64,000 nt of DNA from Oleidesulfovibrio sp047973035 (GTDB lineage: Bacteria > Desulfobacterota > Desulfovibrionia > Desulfovibrionales > Desulfovibrionaceae): NCBI RefSeq assembly GCF_047973035.1, contig NZ_JBKEBF010000039.1, positions 60,541 through 124,540 of the forward strand, read 5' to 3'. The notes beneath the pieces were generated by a model. It had not been told where the DNA came from. It was given only the letters and a program-made list of their open reading frames with translations, and did no database searches. This document shows positions 53,312 through 61,144 of the stretch, piece after piece. The position numbers and the translations under genes were made by a program. Numbering within the stretch: position 1 is the first letter of the stretch; each line of letters begins with the position of its first letter.

Positions 53312-53368
53312 TTTCGTGTCCTCCTGATGGCTTCGAACTGACCGGTAAAAACCGGGCTTCAGGGCCGC

Positions 53369-54352
53369 TTATTTGCTTACGGCGTGAAGCAGTATGGGAT
53401 CCTGCCCGGGCAGGAAGGTTATTTCCACATCAGGTGCATGCTTAGCAAGTAGCGCTGCAAAACGCTTCATCATTTCTTCTTCCAAAGAAAAATGCCCTAC
53501 ATCTATAATACACCCGTTTGTATCCAGCGCGCCGTGGTATTTGACGTCGCCGGTAATAAACACGTCAGCACCACGGGCGAAAGCAGCATCAGCAAGAGAG
53601 CTGCCCGAACCGGTGCAGTAACCTACGCGTTTTACGCGGTCAGGGCGGATACCGCACACTGACCAGAAATTTCTGTTTACCTTGCTTTCCAGAAGAGCAA
53701 CTAATTCTTTCCAGCTGCATTCTTGTGGGAGATCTCCGATCATACCCAGTCCAAGAGTTTCTCTGCCTGCAGCTTGAGGCAGTTCTACAACCACAGCACC
53801 TTCAGGAGATGCATCCTGAATGACTGCAAGAGCGGAGGAGGGGGCAGTGTCTGCACTATCAAAGGTAACTACTGTTCCGCCGGATTTATGTGCAACATTA
53901 TATATAGCAGGCAGACTTGTATGCTCAATGCTATGTGCAAAAATAAAGAATGAATAGAGTGAGCTGCTGTGAGTCTGTTCCAAGATATCAATGTTATACA
54001 GGTCCAATTCTCTGCCCAACCAACCCACAGGTCCGTCGGCATTGGCATCAAGCGAGGTGTGCGCAGAGTAAAGCGCAACATCCCCGCCAATAAGCTGAGA
54101 AACTACATGATGAAAGCTATCCAGCCGGCCAAGGCTTTTAGGCTTCATGTATAGCGGGTGGTGTGTAAGAATGAAGTCAGCACCTAGGTGCAGGGCTGTG
54201 TTAATAGTTTGGAGAGTAGGGTCAAGTGCAACAGCAACTTTAGTGAGCGTTTCGCGGGGGGAAGCAATCTGAATGCCGCAATTATCCCACTCGGCAGCAC
54301 CGTGAAGCGGGGCGAAGCGTTCAATAAGGTTTATAAACTCATGTTGTTGCAT
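53369..54352 (-). CDS. Nif3-like dinuclear metal-centre protein
   Basis: This 327-residue protein has the family metal ligands and motifs: DNCGIQIASPRE near the start, ILTHHPLYMKP, SAHTSLDANADG, and GDVKYHGALDTNGCIIDVGHFSLEEEM near the end. The middle insertion (about 130-220) is the NIF3/YqfO regulatory-type domain. Members are annotated as type 2 GTP cyclohydrolase I, but the activity is not firm. It is 57 bases upstream of the zinc-ribbon gene on the same strand. Confidence 0.88.
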   Translation of the reverse strand: MQQHEFINLIERFAPLHGAAEWDNCGIQIASPRETLTKVAVALDPTLQTINTALHLGADFILTHHPLYMKPKSLGRLDSFHHVVSQLIGGDVALYSAHTSLDANADGPVGWLGRELDLYNIDILEQTHSSSLYSFFIFAHSIEHTSLPAIYNVAHKSGGTVVTFDSADTAPSSALAVIQDASPEGAVVVELPQAAGRETLGLGMIGDLPQECSWKELVALLESKVNRNFWSVCGIRPDRVKRVGYCTGSGSSLADAAFARGADVFITGDVKYHGALDTNGCIIDVGHFSLEEEMMKRFAALLAKHAPDVEITFLPGQDPILLHAVSK

Positions 54353-54695
54353 GAATATCCTGCAAATAAAGAAGGCGCCTTAACGTGTTTACGTGAAAGC
54401 ACCACCTGATTGTAAAATTCTGTGATCAGCCTGTATAAAAAGGCAGGCGTGCAGCTATCGCTTTGATTATATTACAAATCAAAGTACATAATGATCTCTC
54501 TAAAACATAAAGACAGTCCTAAATACATGAAGTTTCGTTAAGGGTCAAGAAAGAGCAGTTTTTGAAGCATCCTGATGTGTTATTTTTAAGGTGGCTATGA
54601 TTCATTTAAAGAGTGATGAAATTTGTGCTTGCATCAGATAGGAATTTAGCCTAGATAAACCGCCTCTTGAGCAGGAAACTGCTCAATTGATTTGC
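54353..54695. other. Gap of 343 bases before tRNA-Ser
   Basis: No gene seen. The stretch is AT-rich. It ends with a perfect 8-bp hairpin with a GAAA loop at 54667-54686, ten bases before the tRNA. No clear promoter could be set. Confidence 0.5.
54667..54686 (+). other. Perfect GAAA-tetraloop hairpin before tRNA-Ser
   Basis: TTGAGCAG-GAAA-CTGCTCAA, 8 perfect pairs. It may act in tRNA precursor processing or be part of the promoter region; there is no T run. Confidence 0.5.
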
Positions 54696-54791
54696 GGAGA
54701 GGTAGCGAAGTCCGGCCGTAACGCGCTCGACTCGAAATCGAGTTACGGGTTAATAGCCCGTACGTGGGTTCGAATCCCACCCTCTCCGCCA
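54696..54791 (+). tRNA. tRNA-Ser (anticodon CGA, reads UCG)
   Basis: A 96-base cloverleaf with a 7-bp acceptor stem GGAGAGG (54696-54702) pairing with CCTCTCC (54781-54787), discriminator G and encoded CCA. The anticodon loop CTCGAAA shows anticodon CGA. The long variable arm (TACGGG...CCCGTA) marks it as serine. The T arm has GTTCGAATC. The last 19 bases are repeated at 55661-55679, so the gene serves as an integration site. Confidence 0.95.
54773..54791 (+). repeat. 19-bp att core copy 1 (tRNA 3' end)
   Basis: AATCCCACCCTCTCCGCCA, the 3' end of tRNA-Ser, identical to 55661-55679 and in the same orientation. It has the usual position and size of an integrase attachment core at a tRNA gene. 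Confidence 0.85.
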
Positions 54792-54879
54792 AGAGCTTGA
54801 AAACATTGGACATTCTTCCAAAAAGCGCTCGTCAGAGCCGTGGGTACACAAAACGGGTACACACAAGGAGGATTGTCCA

Positions 54880-55218
54880 ATGTCTTTTTCTGCCCCATCC
54901 TACCTCACCAGCCATCGAAATGGCCTCTATTTTCGACTTCGAATTCCAAGCGATTTGCGCCCGGTCATGGGCATGCAAGAATTCAAGAAGTCGCTCAAAA
55001 CCAGATACTTGAGAGAAGCTCGGCCTAAGGTTATAAGACTGGTCACTACCTCGCATGCGATATTTGATGAATTTTGTAAAAGGAGGGATGATGTCATGTC
55101 TGGTAGATTAAGTCGTGAATTGGGTGACGCCAGTGTGCCGTTCCCGTTTGATGTTCACGCCATGATTTACAGCGAAGATGCTCCGGCCCTTGAGCTTGAG
55201 TTGCACCGAGTTTTTTAG
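54880..55218 (+). pseudogene. Truncated tyrosine integrase (N-terminal part only)
   Basis: ATG 54880 follows a perfect AAGGAGG with 8-base spacing and gives 112 residues. The start (YLTSHRNGLYFRLRIPSDLRP, here split by eye, then KSLKTRYLREA) matches the N-terminal DUF6538-type domain of tyrosine recombinases that integrate in tRNA genes; intact proteins exceed 350 residues. The frame ends at 55218 with no core-binding or catalytic domain (Arg, His-x-x-Arg, Tyr) following in any frame to 55660. It is therefore broken by deletion and should not be active. It could still be expressed. Confidence 0.8.
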
Positions 55219-55227
55219 GATAGCCAG

Positions 55228-55410
55228 ATGAATAAGGTTAATCCGAGGAAAGAGTTTTTCCAGACAGGGGTACATGCCATTCGGACAACGCTGGATGATA
55301 TGTCCATAGAAGCCCACTGGACAATGAAGGCTGAGGCTAGAGAATACCGCGAATCACTGGCAATGGCGCAGCATGCTGCCGAGGCTGTGCCGCTGGCAAG
55401 CAATATGTAG
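55228..55410 (+). CDS. Small ORF in the element remnant, unknown
   Basis: A 60-residue frame whose ribosome site AGGA overlaps the stop of the integrase fragment, so it is coupled to it; a perfect terminator starts 11 bases later. The protein is polar and helical (KAEAREYRESLAMAQHAAEA). It may be a small element gene or a fused remnant of one; I do not recognise it. Confidence 0.5.
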   Translation: MNKVNPRKEFFQTGVHAIRTTLDDMSIEAHWTMKAEAREYRESLAMAQHAAEAVPLASNM

Positions 55411-55420
55411 CTGGAATGAA

Positions 55421-55453
55421 AAAGGCATCCGTAATTAAACGGATGCCTTTTTT
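55421..55453 (+). terminator. Intrinsic terminator in the element remnant
   Basis: A perfect 12-bp stem (55421-55432 with 55439-55450), 6-base loop, T run to 55453. Confidence 0.9.
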
Positions 55454-55660
55454 CGTGTGCGATTGGGATTTCGGTTCGAATCCCGGCAATGAAGATATGA
55501 GCTTTTTGCGCCTAACGTAGTGGAATCAATTTCAACTATGCAAAATCTTGACCAAGCGTGATTCATTAGCTACAAAGGCATGGTACACACTCTTTCACTG
55601 AAAACGGGATATATCCCTGCAATTTCAGCATGTTGGAGGTTTTGGGATTCCCACCGGTGA

Positions 55661-55679
55661 AATCCCACCCTCTCCGCCA
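55661..55679 (+). repeat. 19-bp att core copy 2
   Basis: Exact copy of 54773-54791, without the rest of the tRNA. It marks the far end of the element. Confidence 0.85.
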
Positions 55680-55689
55680 TTCGTTAATA

Positions 55690-55727
55690 AAAGCGGGAAG
55701 TTGGGGTTTTATCTAGCTTCCCGCTTT
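55690..55727 (+). terminator. Likely original terminator of tRNA-Ser
   Basis: An 11-bp perfect stem (55690-55700 with 55717-55727) with a 16-base loop, starting 11 bases after att copy 2. It is well placed to be the tRNA terminator, moved 0.9 kb away by the insertion. Confidence 0.65.
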
Positions 55728-55858
55728 CTGTATTTTAGCTAAGCCCCACAAGGTGTGCGGCAGCTTTTATGTCCCACCTGCCTACCTATATTTGAAATTT
55801 TTGTATAAAATTATTGGTTGCCAGAAACGATAATTAAAAAGCACAGCGAAGAGCGGTT

Positions 55859-56029
55859 TTATGGATCCTGTGGCAACTTAGCTCCAGCAACTACCTTGAC
55901 CCCTTTTTTCTGCAACAGCTCTATAATACCTAAGCGAAGGCCCCACGATTCTGGGCTTTGCTTGGGTATTATATTGAGAAAATCTGTGTTTGAAAAATAA
56001 AGAATAATTGGTGCACCGTATTCTTTTAT
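55859..56029 (-). pseudogene. Possible C-terminal gene remnant, unknown family
   Basis: A 56-codon frame on the minus strand, open from a stop at 56030-56032 to TAA 55861-55859, with no start. It reads like the end of a real protein (EYGAPIILYFSN ... WGLRLGIIELLQKKGVKVVAGA). The plus-strand frame there is unconvincing. Could be chance. Confidence 0.3.
55923..55972. repeat. Long imperfect hairpin
   Basis: ATAATACC at 55923 pairs with GGTATTAT ending at 55972, and the inner arms (AAGC/GCTT, GCCC/GGGC) also pair, with three bulges or mismatches. No T run on plus. It lies 70 bases before the solute-binding gene and overlaps the possible remnant. Confidence 0.5.
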
Positions 56030-56042
56030 CTAAAATCGTAGT

Positions 56043-56786
56043 ATGCGGACGGCCTATCTCGCACTTATATTTACTTTAGTACTAAGCGTGTTGCCCGCGC
56101 GAGCGGATTCCTATTACATTCTCTCTGCGGATCTGCCTCCATGGACAATTAATGAGCAGAATGGTGTGTTTGTAGAGATAGTCGCTGAGATTGAGCGTCG
56201 CATCGGTAATCATACTAAAGTACGCGTAGTGCCTTGGTCACGTGCCCAGTATATGGCTACCGACAAGACAACAAAGGCCATTATTTTTCCTATGGCACGA
56301 CTTGCCTCCCGTGAAGACAAATACATCTGGATTGCTAAGATTTTCCCTGCCCGCTTTGCCTTTTGCTCTGATCGTTATCCGAATTTGAATATCCACACTG
56401 CCCGGAAATATAGGATTGCTGTACATGAAAATGCTCCTCCTGAGCTTTTTCTAAAAGAAAAAGGCTACTCAAAATTACTTCCTGTACCTTTTGGGGTTGG
56501 AACTATTCCCAAAATGCTTGATCTTGGGAGGGTTGATGCTTGGTTTTCTGAGGTCAGCCTTATTGATTATGGCGTACAGGGTACCCCTCTGAAGGGGAAA
56601 GTTGAATGTGGGCCTAATGTTTTTGAAGTGTGGCAGTACATTGCAGGTTCAAAAAATATTTCTGATGAAGTTGTGATTGCTTATCAAAAGGCTGTCAAAG
56701 ATATGCATGCAGAGGGAGTCATAGAGCGAATTATGCTAAAGTACTTATCCCCGAAGGCCATTACTCCATTCGAACAAGTTGACTAG
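56043..56786 (+). CDS. Periplasmic solute-binding-like protein (SBP_bac_3 type)
   Basis: This 247-residue protein has a signal peptide (MRTAYLALIFTLVLSVLPARA, cleavage after ARA). The mature part has the family-3 pattern: YYILSADLPPWTINEQNGVFVEIVAEIERRIG, then VVPWSRAQYMA, IIFPMARLASREDKYIW and a late IVDAWF-like GRVDAWFSE. It is of normal length for amino-acid-binding-like orphans. No permease or ATPase is adjacent; such orphans may serve sensors or be unlinked to transport. The region is AT-rich compared with the core. Ribosome site is weak. Confidence 0.75.
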   Translation: MRTAYLALIFTLVLSVLPARADSYYILSADLPPWTINEQNGVFVEIVAEIERRIGNHTKVRVVPWSRAQYMATDKTTKAIIFPMARLASREDKYIWIAKIFPARFAFCSDRYPNLNIHTARKYRIAVHENAPPELFLKEKGYSKLLPVPFGVGTIPKMLDLGRVDAWFSEVSLIDYGVQGTPLKGKVECGPNVFEVWQYIAGSKNISDEVVIAYQKAVKDMHAEGVIERIMLKYLSPKAITPFEQVD

Positions 56787-57132
56787 AGTACTCATATGTG
56801 GCCATAATTACATTTTTGTTGTTTTAACGCATGGCCTTAAAGAAGCCTCATATGCCCTACAGCATTATAGTGTAGAAGGCGAAAGGGCGGGGGCACTCCA
56901 CTGAGAAGGATGCAGCTAAAAAAGAGCTCTCTGGAGGAAGTTGAGGAATATCATGTCGCCAAGATTATTTTGGAGAGAAGTCGCTAGTCGAATATTGACC
57001 TAACTCCGTCAGTGATTGTTTTTTAAACTGTCAACAAACAACGTCAGTCAGTGCTACAAACTATCTACAAAGGATACGCTTACTATATGTTTGCGCTCTT
57101 GAACAATTAGCTAAACAAACGGTAGAAAAGCG
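56787..57132. other. 346-base gap, AT-rich, no gene
   Basis: Only a 25-codon frame (from 56910) is seen, with no ribosome site. It lies between two solute-binding-like genes. Confidence 0.45.
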
Positions 57133-57987
57133 ATGAGACGAATTTTTTTATTATGCTTTGTTGCGGTTGTTATGCATGTTCAACTTGCTTATGCTGAAGA
57201 AAAAGAAATAACATGGTATCATGCAAATTTCCCGCCGGGTTTCATCAATGTCGGTCCAATGAAAGGAGACGGTTATGAAAACTATCTGGAAAATCTTTTA
57301 CGCGAAGAATTGAACGACTACCATCATACATATCAAATAGGGAACTACGGGCGTATTCTTGAAAAGATAGAATCAGGCAATGCTTGTTGTGTAGCTTTGA
57401 TACGGACGGAAGAAAGAGAAAAGTTTATTGAATATAGTTATCCAACAATGATTGCTTTGGCAAACGGGCTATTCATTGAATCAAAACGGATTGAGGAATT
57501 CAAGCCTTTTATAAATGATGACGGCTACATATCGATTGAAAGACTCTTTGGTAAGTCGGATTTGCGGATGGGCGTTTCGAAAGGAAGAAGATATCATGGG
57601 GCTGTTGATACAATTTTGAACGACAATCCTGACTCGAAAAAAATTGTCATCCGTTCCGGCGAAGATGTACTCAAAGGCTTACTGAATATGCTCGGCGCGG
57701 GTCGAAATGTAGACTACGTAATTGGATATCCACATGAGATCAGGTGGTTAAACTATAGGGAGGAGCTTAAGGGGAATTTTACTTTTATTCCAATTTTAGA
57801 AATGCCTCAATATGTTATCTCCCAAATCGGTTGCAGCAAAAATGCTTGGGGTAAAGAGGTGATCCACCGGATAAATCAAGTTCTCGCCAACGGATACATC
57901 CCGGAATATAAAGAACGGTATCAGCGCTTCCTTCCACCAGAAGCTGTTGCTCTTCACGAAAAATACATTAAGGAAGTTTTCCCTTAA
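57133..57987 (+). CDS. Periplasmic solute-binding-like protein (TIGR02285-like)
   Basis: This 284-residue protein has a signal peptide (ending LAYAEE). The mature part reads ITWYHANFPPGFINVGPMKGDG, then NYGRILEKIESGNACCVALI with an unusual Cys-Cys pair, SYPTMIALANGLFI and a late KEVIHRINQVLANGYIPEYKERYQ. The pattern matches the TIGR02285 class of solute-binding relatives. No transporter genes are nearby. A terminator follows at 58139. Confidence 0.75.
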   Translation: MRRIFLLCFVAVVMHVQLAYAEEKEITWYHANFPPGFINVGPMKGDGYENYLENLLREELNDYHHTYQIGNYGRILEKIESGNACCVALIRTEEREKFIEYSYPTMIALANGLFIESKRIEEFKPFINDDGYISIERLFGKSDLRMGVSKGRRYHGAVDTILNDNPDSKKIVIRSGEDVLKGLLNMLGAGRNVDYVIGYPHEIRWLNYREELKGNFTFIPILEMPQYVISQIGCSKNAWGKEVIHRINQVLANGYIPEYKERYQRFLPPEAVALHEKYIKEVFP

Positions 57988-58444
57988 CCCTGCAGGCAGA
58001 TTCAGCCGTAACTGGTATTTCAGAGCATAGGCTAGGAGGCGGCAACGCTGAAAATCAAAACATTTCTACTGTAAAGTCTGTAGGCTGACTGCCCAAGTAC
58101 GGTATATTCAGGGCTGTGCTTCGCTTTTTATTAAAGATAAGGGTTGAGAGTTAGAGGCTTTCAGCCCTTTTACTTTTACAGGTTGTAACTTGTTTTGAAA
58201 GGCACCGTTACTCCTGCATTTAGGTCATTGACTCGTTTTCAGGCGTGGCTAGTCCAGCATATGTACGTGCCTCTTTTACAAGCTACTATTTGAAGCATCA
58301 ATTTACTGCTCATCTAACCATTTGCGCCTGAGCCGCAAATGAAGTATTAATACGGGTTCTGTGGCTGTTAGCGTTTGCAACGCTTGGTTTAACGCTGTGC
58401 GGCATCAGCTGACACCCAAAATGACTGTAAGGACACCTTTTATT
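57988..58444. other. 457-base gap before rsfS
   Basis: Holds the terminator at 58139-58176. No gene or RNA recognised; the promoter of the rsfS-gpmI unit should lie in its right part. Confidence 0.45.
58139..58176 (+). terminator. Intrinsic terminator
   Basis: A 12-bp stem with two G-T pairs (58139-58150 with 58158-58169), 7-base loop, then TTACTTTT. It lies about 150 bases after the solute-binding gene. Confidence 0.6.
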
Positions 58445-58834
58445 ATGATTAAGAAAAAAGACAAAAAATTCTCTCTGCTGGACGGACGTGAAAAAGCGGA
58501 AAAAGTTGCTCGTCTGATGAATGATAAAAAGGCCGCTGGCCTGATGCTCTTTGACTTGCGTGGCATCAGCGGTTTTACCGAATATATGATTATTGCTTCT
58601 GCAGGCTCCCTTCGTCAGGGGCAGGCTTTGGCTGACCTTGTGCTGGATTACTGCAAGCAGAATAATTTCGAATTCTTGCGTGCAGAAGGATATCAGGCAG
58701 GAAAGTGGATACTTCTGGATATGAACGACGTAGTTGTGAACATTTTTCAGAATGACGCCAGAGAACTGTATAACCTCGAGGGCCTTTGGGCCGATGCTCC
58801 TCAATTGGAGCTTCCTGCAGCCGGAGCCGAATAA
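58445..58834 (+). CDS. rsfS: Ribosomal silencing factor RsfS
   Basis: ATG 58445, with TAAGGA 11 bases upstream, gives 129 residues; ATG 58421 is an in-frame alternative without a ribosome site. Motifs: DLRGISGFTEYMIIASAGSLRQ, GYQAGKWILLDMNDVVVNIF, ELYNLEGLW. It binds ribosomal protein L14 and blocks subunit joining in starvation. Its stop overlaps the gpmI start by one base. Confidence 0.94.
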   Translation: MIKKKDKKFSLLDGREKAEKVARLMNDKKAAGLMLFDLRGISGFTEYMIIASAGSLRQGQALADLVLDYCKQNNFEFLRAEGYQAGKWILLDMNDVVVNIFQNDARELYNLEGLWADAPQLELPAAGAE

Positions 58835-60393
58835 TGCCAGAAGACACACTCGCCGCATCTGATGTTTCACCTGTTCTTTTACTTATTCTTGATGGGTGGG
58901 GAATAGGTAAGAAAGATGAAGGCAATGCCGTATTTCAAGCCCGTACCCCTGTTCTTGATTCTCTCACCGCCAATAATCCGACCGCGGAGCTAACGTGCTC
59001 CGGGCGGGCAGTGGGATTGCCGGAAGGCTTTATGGGAAATTCGGAAGTCGGCCACATGAACATAGGTGCCGGCAGAGTCGTGTATCAGGATATGACCCGC
59101 ATTGATATCGCTGTTGAGGAAGGGGCGCTTGCTGCCCGTCCTGCCATCAGCGGACTGCTTACGTCACTTAAAAAAAGTGGCGGAAGGCTGCATCTGCTTG
59201 GCCTTCTTTCTGACGGCGGAGTTCACAGCCACATCAGGCACCTGTATGCGCTTGTAGAAGCTGCTCGCGAAGCCGGAGTGCCTGCCTGCATTCATGCGTT
59301 CATGGATGGTCGTGATACGCCTCCGCAGAGTGGGCTTCAGTTTATCAAAGAACTGGAAGCAGAGCTGCAATGCATAGGACATGGAACCATAGCAAGTGTG
59401 ACAGGGCGTTACTACGCCATGGACAGAGACCAACGTTGGGATCGCAATGAAATTGCGTGGAATGCTTTAGTTCACGGCATTGCGGAATATTCAGCTTCTG
59501 CTGTTGAAGCTGTAGAGAGTGCCTATTCCGCAGGCGAAACTGACGAATTTATCAAGCCGCGTGTTATTGCCGTTGCGGAACAGCCCAAAAAGCTGATTGC
59601 CGACAATGACGGTGTATTCTTCTTTAACTTCCGAGCGGATCGGGCACGCCAGCTTACCCGTTGTTTTACGGATAAAGCATTCACTGCATTTGACCGGAAA
59701 GCAGTTCCTAGGCTTTGCGGCTTTGCCACGATGACATCATACGATTCCTCTTTCAAGCAGCCTGTGGCTTTTTCTAAAGAAGCTCTTACAGACACTTTGG
59801 GAGAAGTGGCAGCCAAAGCTGGCCTTCGCCAATTGCGCATTGCCGAAACGGAAAAGTACGCCCATGTAACCTACTTTTTTAACTGCGGCAAAGAAGAGCC
59901 CTATGAAGGAGAGGACCGTGTTCTAATTCCTTCTCCCCGTGATGTTGCAACATATGATTTAAAGCCGGAGATGAGCGTTTATGAAGTTACAGACGCGCTA
60001 TTGTCCGCTTTCGATAAAGATTATTCGCTGTATGTATGCAATCTGGCCAACCTTGATATGGTTGGACACACTGGGATTATGCCGGCTGCAATCAAGGCGT
60101 GTGAAGCTGTCGATGCCTGCACCGGAAAAATTGTTGACGCTTTTTTAAAGAAGGGCGGCACCATTATTCTTACCGCAGACCATGGTAATGCAGAACAGCT
60201 TGTTGATGATGCAGGGAATCCTTACACGGCCCACAGCACAAATCCTGTTCCTATGGTTCTCATCGGAGCGGAGCAGGGCGTTTCCTTACGATCGGAAGGT
60301 AAGCTGGGCGATATTGCTCCTACCATTCTGGATATTTTGAAAATGGCAAAGCCTCAGGCTATGAGTGGCGAGAGCCTGATCGTCAAGGGATGA
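58834..60393 (+). CDS. gpmI: Phosphoglycerate mutase, cofactor-independent
   Basis: ATG 58834 (overlap TAATG with rsfS) gives 519 residues. The family landmarks are present: LLLILDGWGIG (metal ligand Asp20), catalytic Ser70 in GFMGNSEVGHMNIGAGR, DGRDTPPQSG, VTGRYYAMDRDQRWDR, and the second metal cluster in NLANLDMVGHTG and ILTADHGNAEQL. It works in glycolysis with manganese. The 3' end overlaps the zinc-ribbon ORF by 4 bases. Confidence 0.96.
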   Translation: MPEDTLAASDVSPVLLLILDGWGIGKKDEGNAVFQARTPVLDSLTANNPTAELTCSGRAVGLPEGFMGNSEVGHMNIGAGRVVYQDMTRIDIAVEEGALAARPAISGLLTSLKKSGGRLHLLGLLSDGGVHSHIRHLYALVEAAREAGVPACIHAFMDGRDTPPQSGLQFIKELEAELQCIGHGTIASVTGRYYAMDRDQRWDRNEIAWNALVHGIAEYSASAVEAVESAYSAGETDEFIKPRVIAVAEQPKKLIADNDGVFFFNFRADRARQLTRCFTDKAFTAFDRKAVPRLCGFATMTSYDSSFKQPVAFSKEALTDTLGEVAAKAGLRQLRIAETEKYAHVTYFFNCGKEEPYEGEDRVLIPSPRDVATYDLKPEMSVYEVTDALLSAFDKDYSLYVCNLANLDMVGHTGIMPAAIKACEAVDACTGKIVDAFLKKGGTIILTADHGNAEQLVDDAGNPYTAHSTNPVPMVLIGAEQGVSLRSEGKLGDIAPTILDILKMAKPQAMSGESLIVKG

Positions 60394-60641
60394 CTATGAG
60401 CAACGAATCCAATAAGCCTCTTGCGCCTGTGAAGCCTATCGCATTAGAGCTTCTGCTTTTTTACCCTTGCCCTTTTTGTGATCACAAAATGCCAATGCTG
60501 AATCCGGTAAAGCCAACTGTAGCAAGGTGCGATAGTTGCCTGAATGCTTTTCCTGTGGTCCCTGTAGATGCCCGAACTCTTAGCTTTCTTAAAGTAATGC
60601 TGGATAACGGCAGAGCATCTATTGATCCTGATTTTATGTAG
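60390..60641 (+). CDS. Small zinc-ribbon protein, unknown
   Basis: This 83-residue protein starts at ATG 60390, overlapping gpmI by 4 bases; ATG 60396 is an alternative. Cys pairs CPFC (about 27-30) and CDSC (about 47-50) form a likely zinc ribbon. The rest is hydrophobic or polar without known domain. The overlap shows it is translated with gpmI. A 20-bp terminator follows. Confidence 0.65.
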   Translation: MTMSNESNKPLAPVKPIALELLLFYPCPFCDHKMPMLNPVKPTVARCDSCLNAFPVVPVDARTLSFLKVMLDNGRASIDPDFM

Positions 60642-60664
60642 ACAAAACAGTGGTTAAAAAAACT

Positions 60665-60708
60665 CTGCCAATAAAAAAGCCCCGATCGCGGGGCTTTTTT
60701 ATTGGCAG
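60665..60708. terminator. Perfect 20-bp bidirectional terminator
   Basis: A perfect 20-bp stem (60665-60684 with 60689-60708) with a 4-base loop, and A6/T6 tracts inside the arms. It lies between converging units. Confidence 0.92.
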
Positions 60709-60724
60709 ATAAAATGCATCAAAA

Positions 60725-61144
60725 CTATTTTGCTACAGCGGCTGTAGCCGCTTCGCTCAAACGTGCTTTTATGTACTCGACACGTTCTTCATCCCACTCA
60801 TCAAGATCAAGGCAATGCGCATCTTCGCCCAGAAGGCCTCCGGGTACAAAGTCTCCCAGTTCTTCAGGGTCATTAATCATATCTTCATAAAAACACACAG
60901 AAAGCCAGCGCTCTGCAGGGTCATCATCAATAATATCTACAAGAGTAAAAAGTTTTCTACCCTGCTGATTCGGATGCGCTGCACGAAGGGAGTAGCTGAT
61001 GCCGGGACGTGCTTTAAAATCAAAAGTAACACCGTCAAAAGACTCCAGATGGCTTTTAAACATTTCAAAAGCCTTACGTGCTCCGTTGTAATCTTCCCAG
61101 TTGGACAACAGATTACTTAGTTCATTCACAGCATCAGGTTGCAT
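60725..61144 (-). CDS. Conserved-looking cytosolic protein, unknown
   Basis: This 139-residue acidic protein has no signal peptide or membrane segment. It has regular alternation of strands and helices (GVTFDFKARPGISYSLRAAH, LFTLVDIIDDDPAERWLSVCFYEDMI) and an acidic end (CLDLDEWDEERVEYIKARL). A ribosome site (AAGGAG) is placed just before ATG 61144. I do not recognise the family. Confidence 0.65.
   Translation of the reverse strand: MQPDAVNELSNLLSNWEDYNGARKAFEMFKSHLESFDGVTFDFKARPGISYSLRAAHPNQQGRKLFTLVDIIDDDPAERWLSVCFYEDMINDPEELGDFVPGGLLGEDAHCLDLDEWDEERVEYIKARLSEAATAAVAK

Larger units (their letters stand above)
54773..55679 (+). mobile_element. Remnant of an integrative element in tRNA-Ser
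   Basis: The 0.9-kb stretch between two 19-bp direct repeats holds an integrase N-terminal fragment, a 60-residue ORF and a terminator, and no integrase catalytic domain. It looks like the leftover of a larger prophage or island with most of the body deleted, including the rest of the integrase. Copies of GGTACACA lie near both ends (54843, 54856, 55582) and could be integrase arm sites. Confidence 0.75.
55411..56042. other. 632-base region without a firm gene
   Basis: Holds two terminators, att copy 2, a 50-base hairpin (55923-55972) and a possible minus-strand gene remnant (55859-56029). A second tRNA T-arm-like string (CGGTTCGAATCCCGG) is at 55472-55486. Confidence 0.5.

Noticed and set aside
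55472..55486. T-arm-like string CGGTTCGAATCCCGG as a second tRNA
   Set aside because: No cloverleaf around it; only a T-arm fragment, possibly an old att site.
56910..56988. Short coding frame between the two solute-binding genes
   Set aside because: Only 25 codons, no ribosome site, no recognisable motif.
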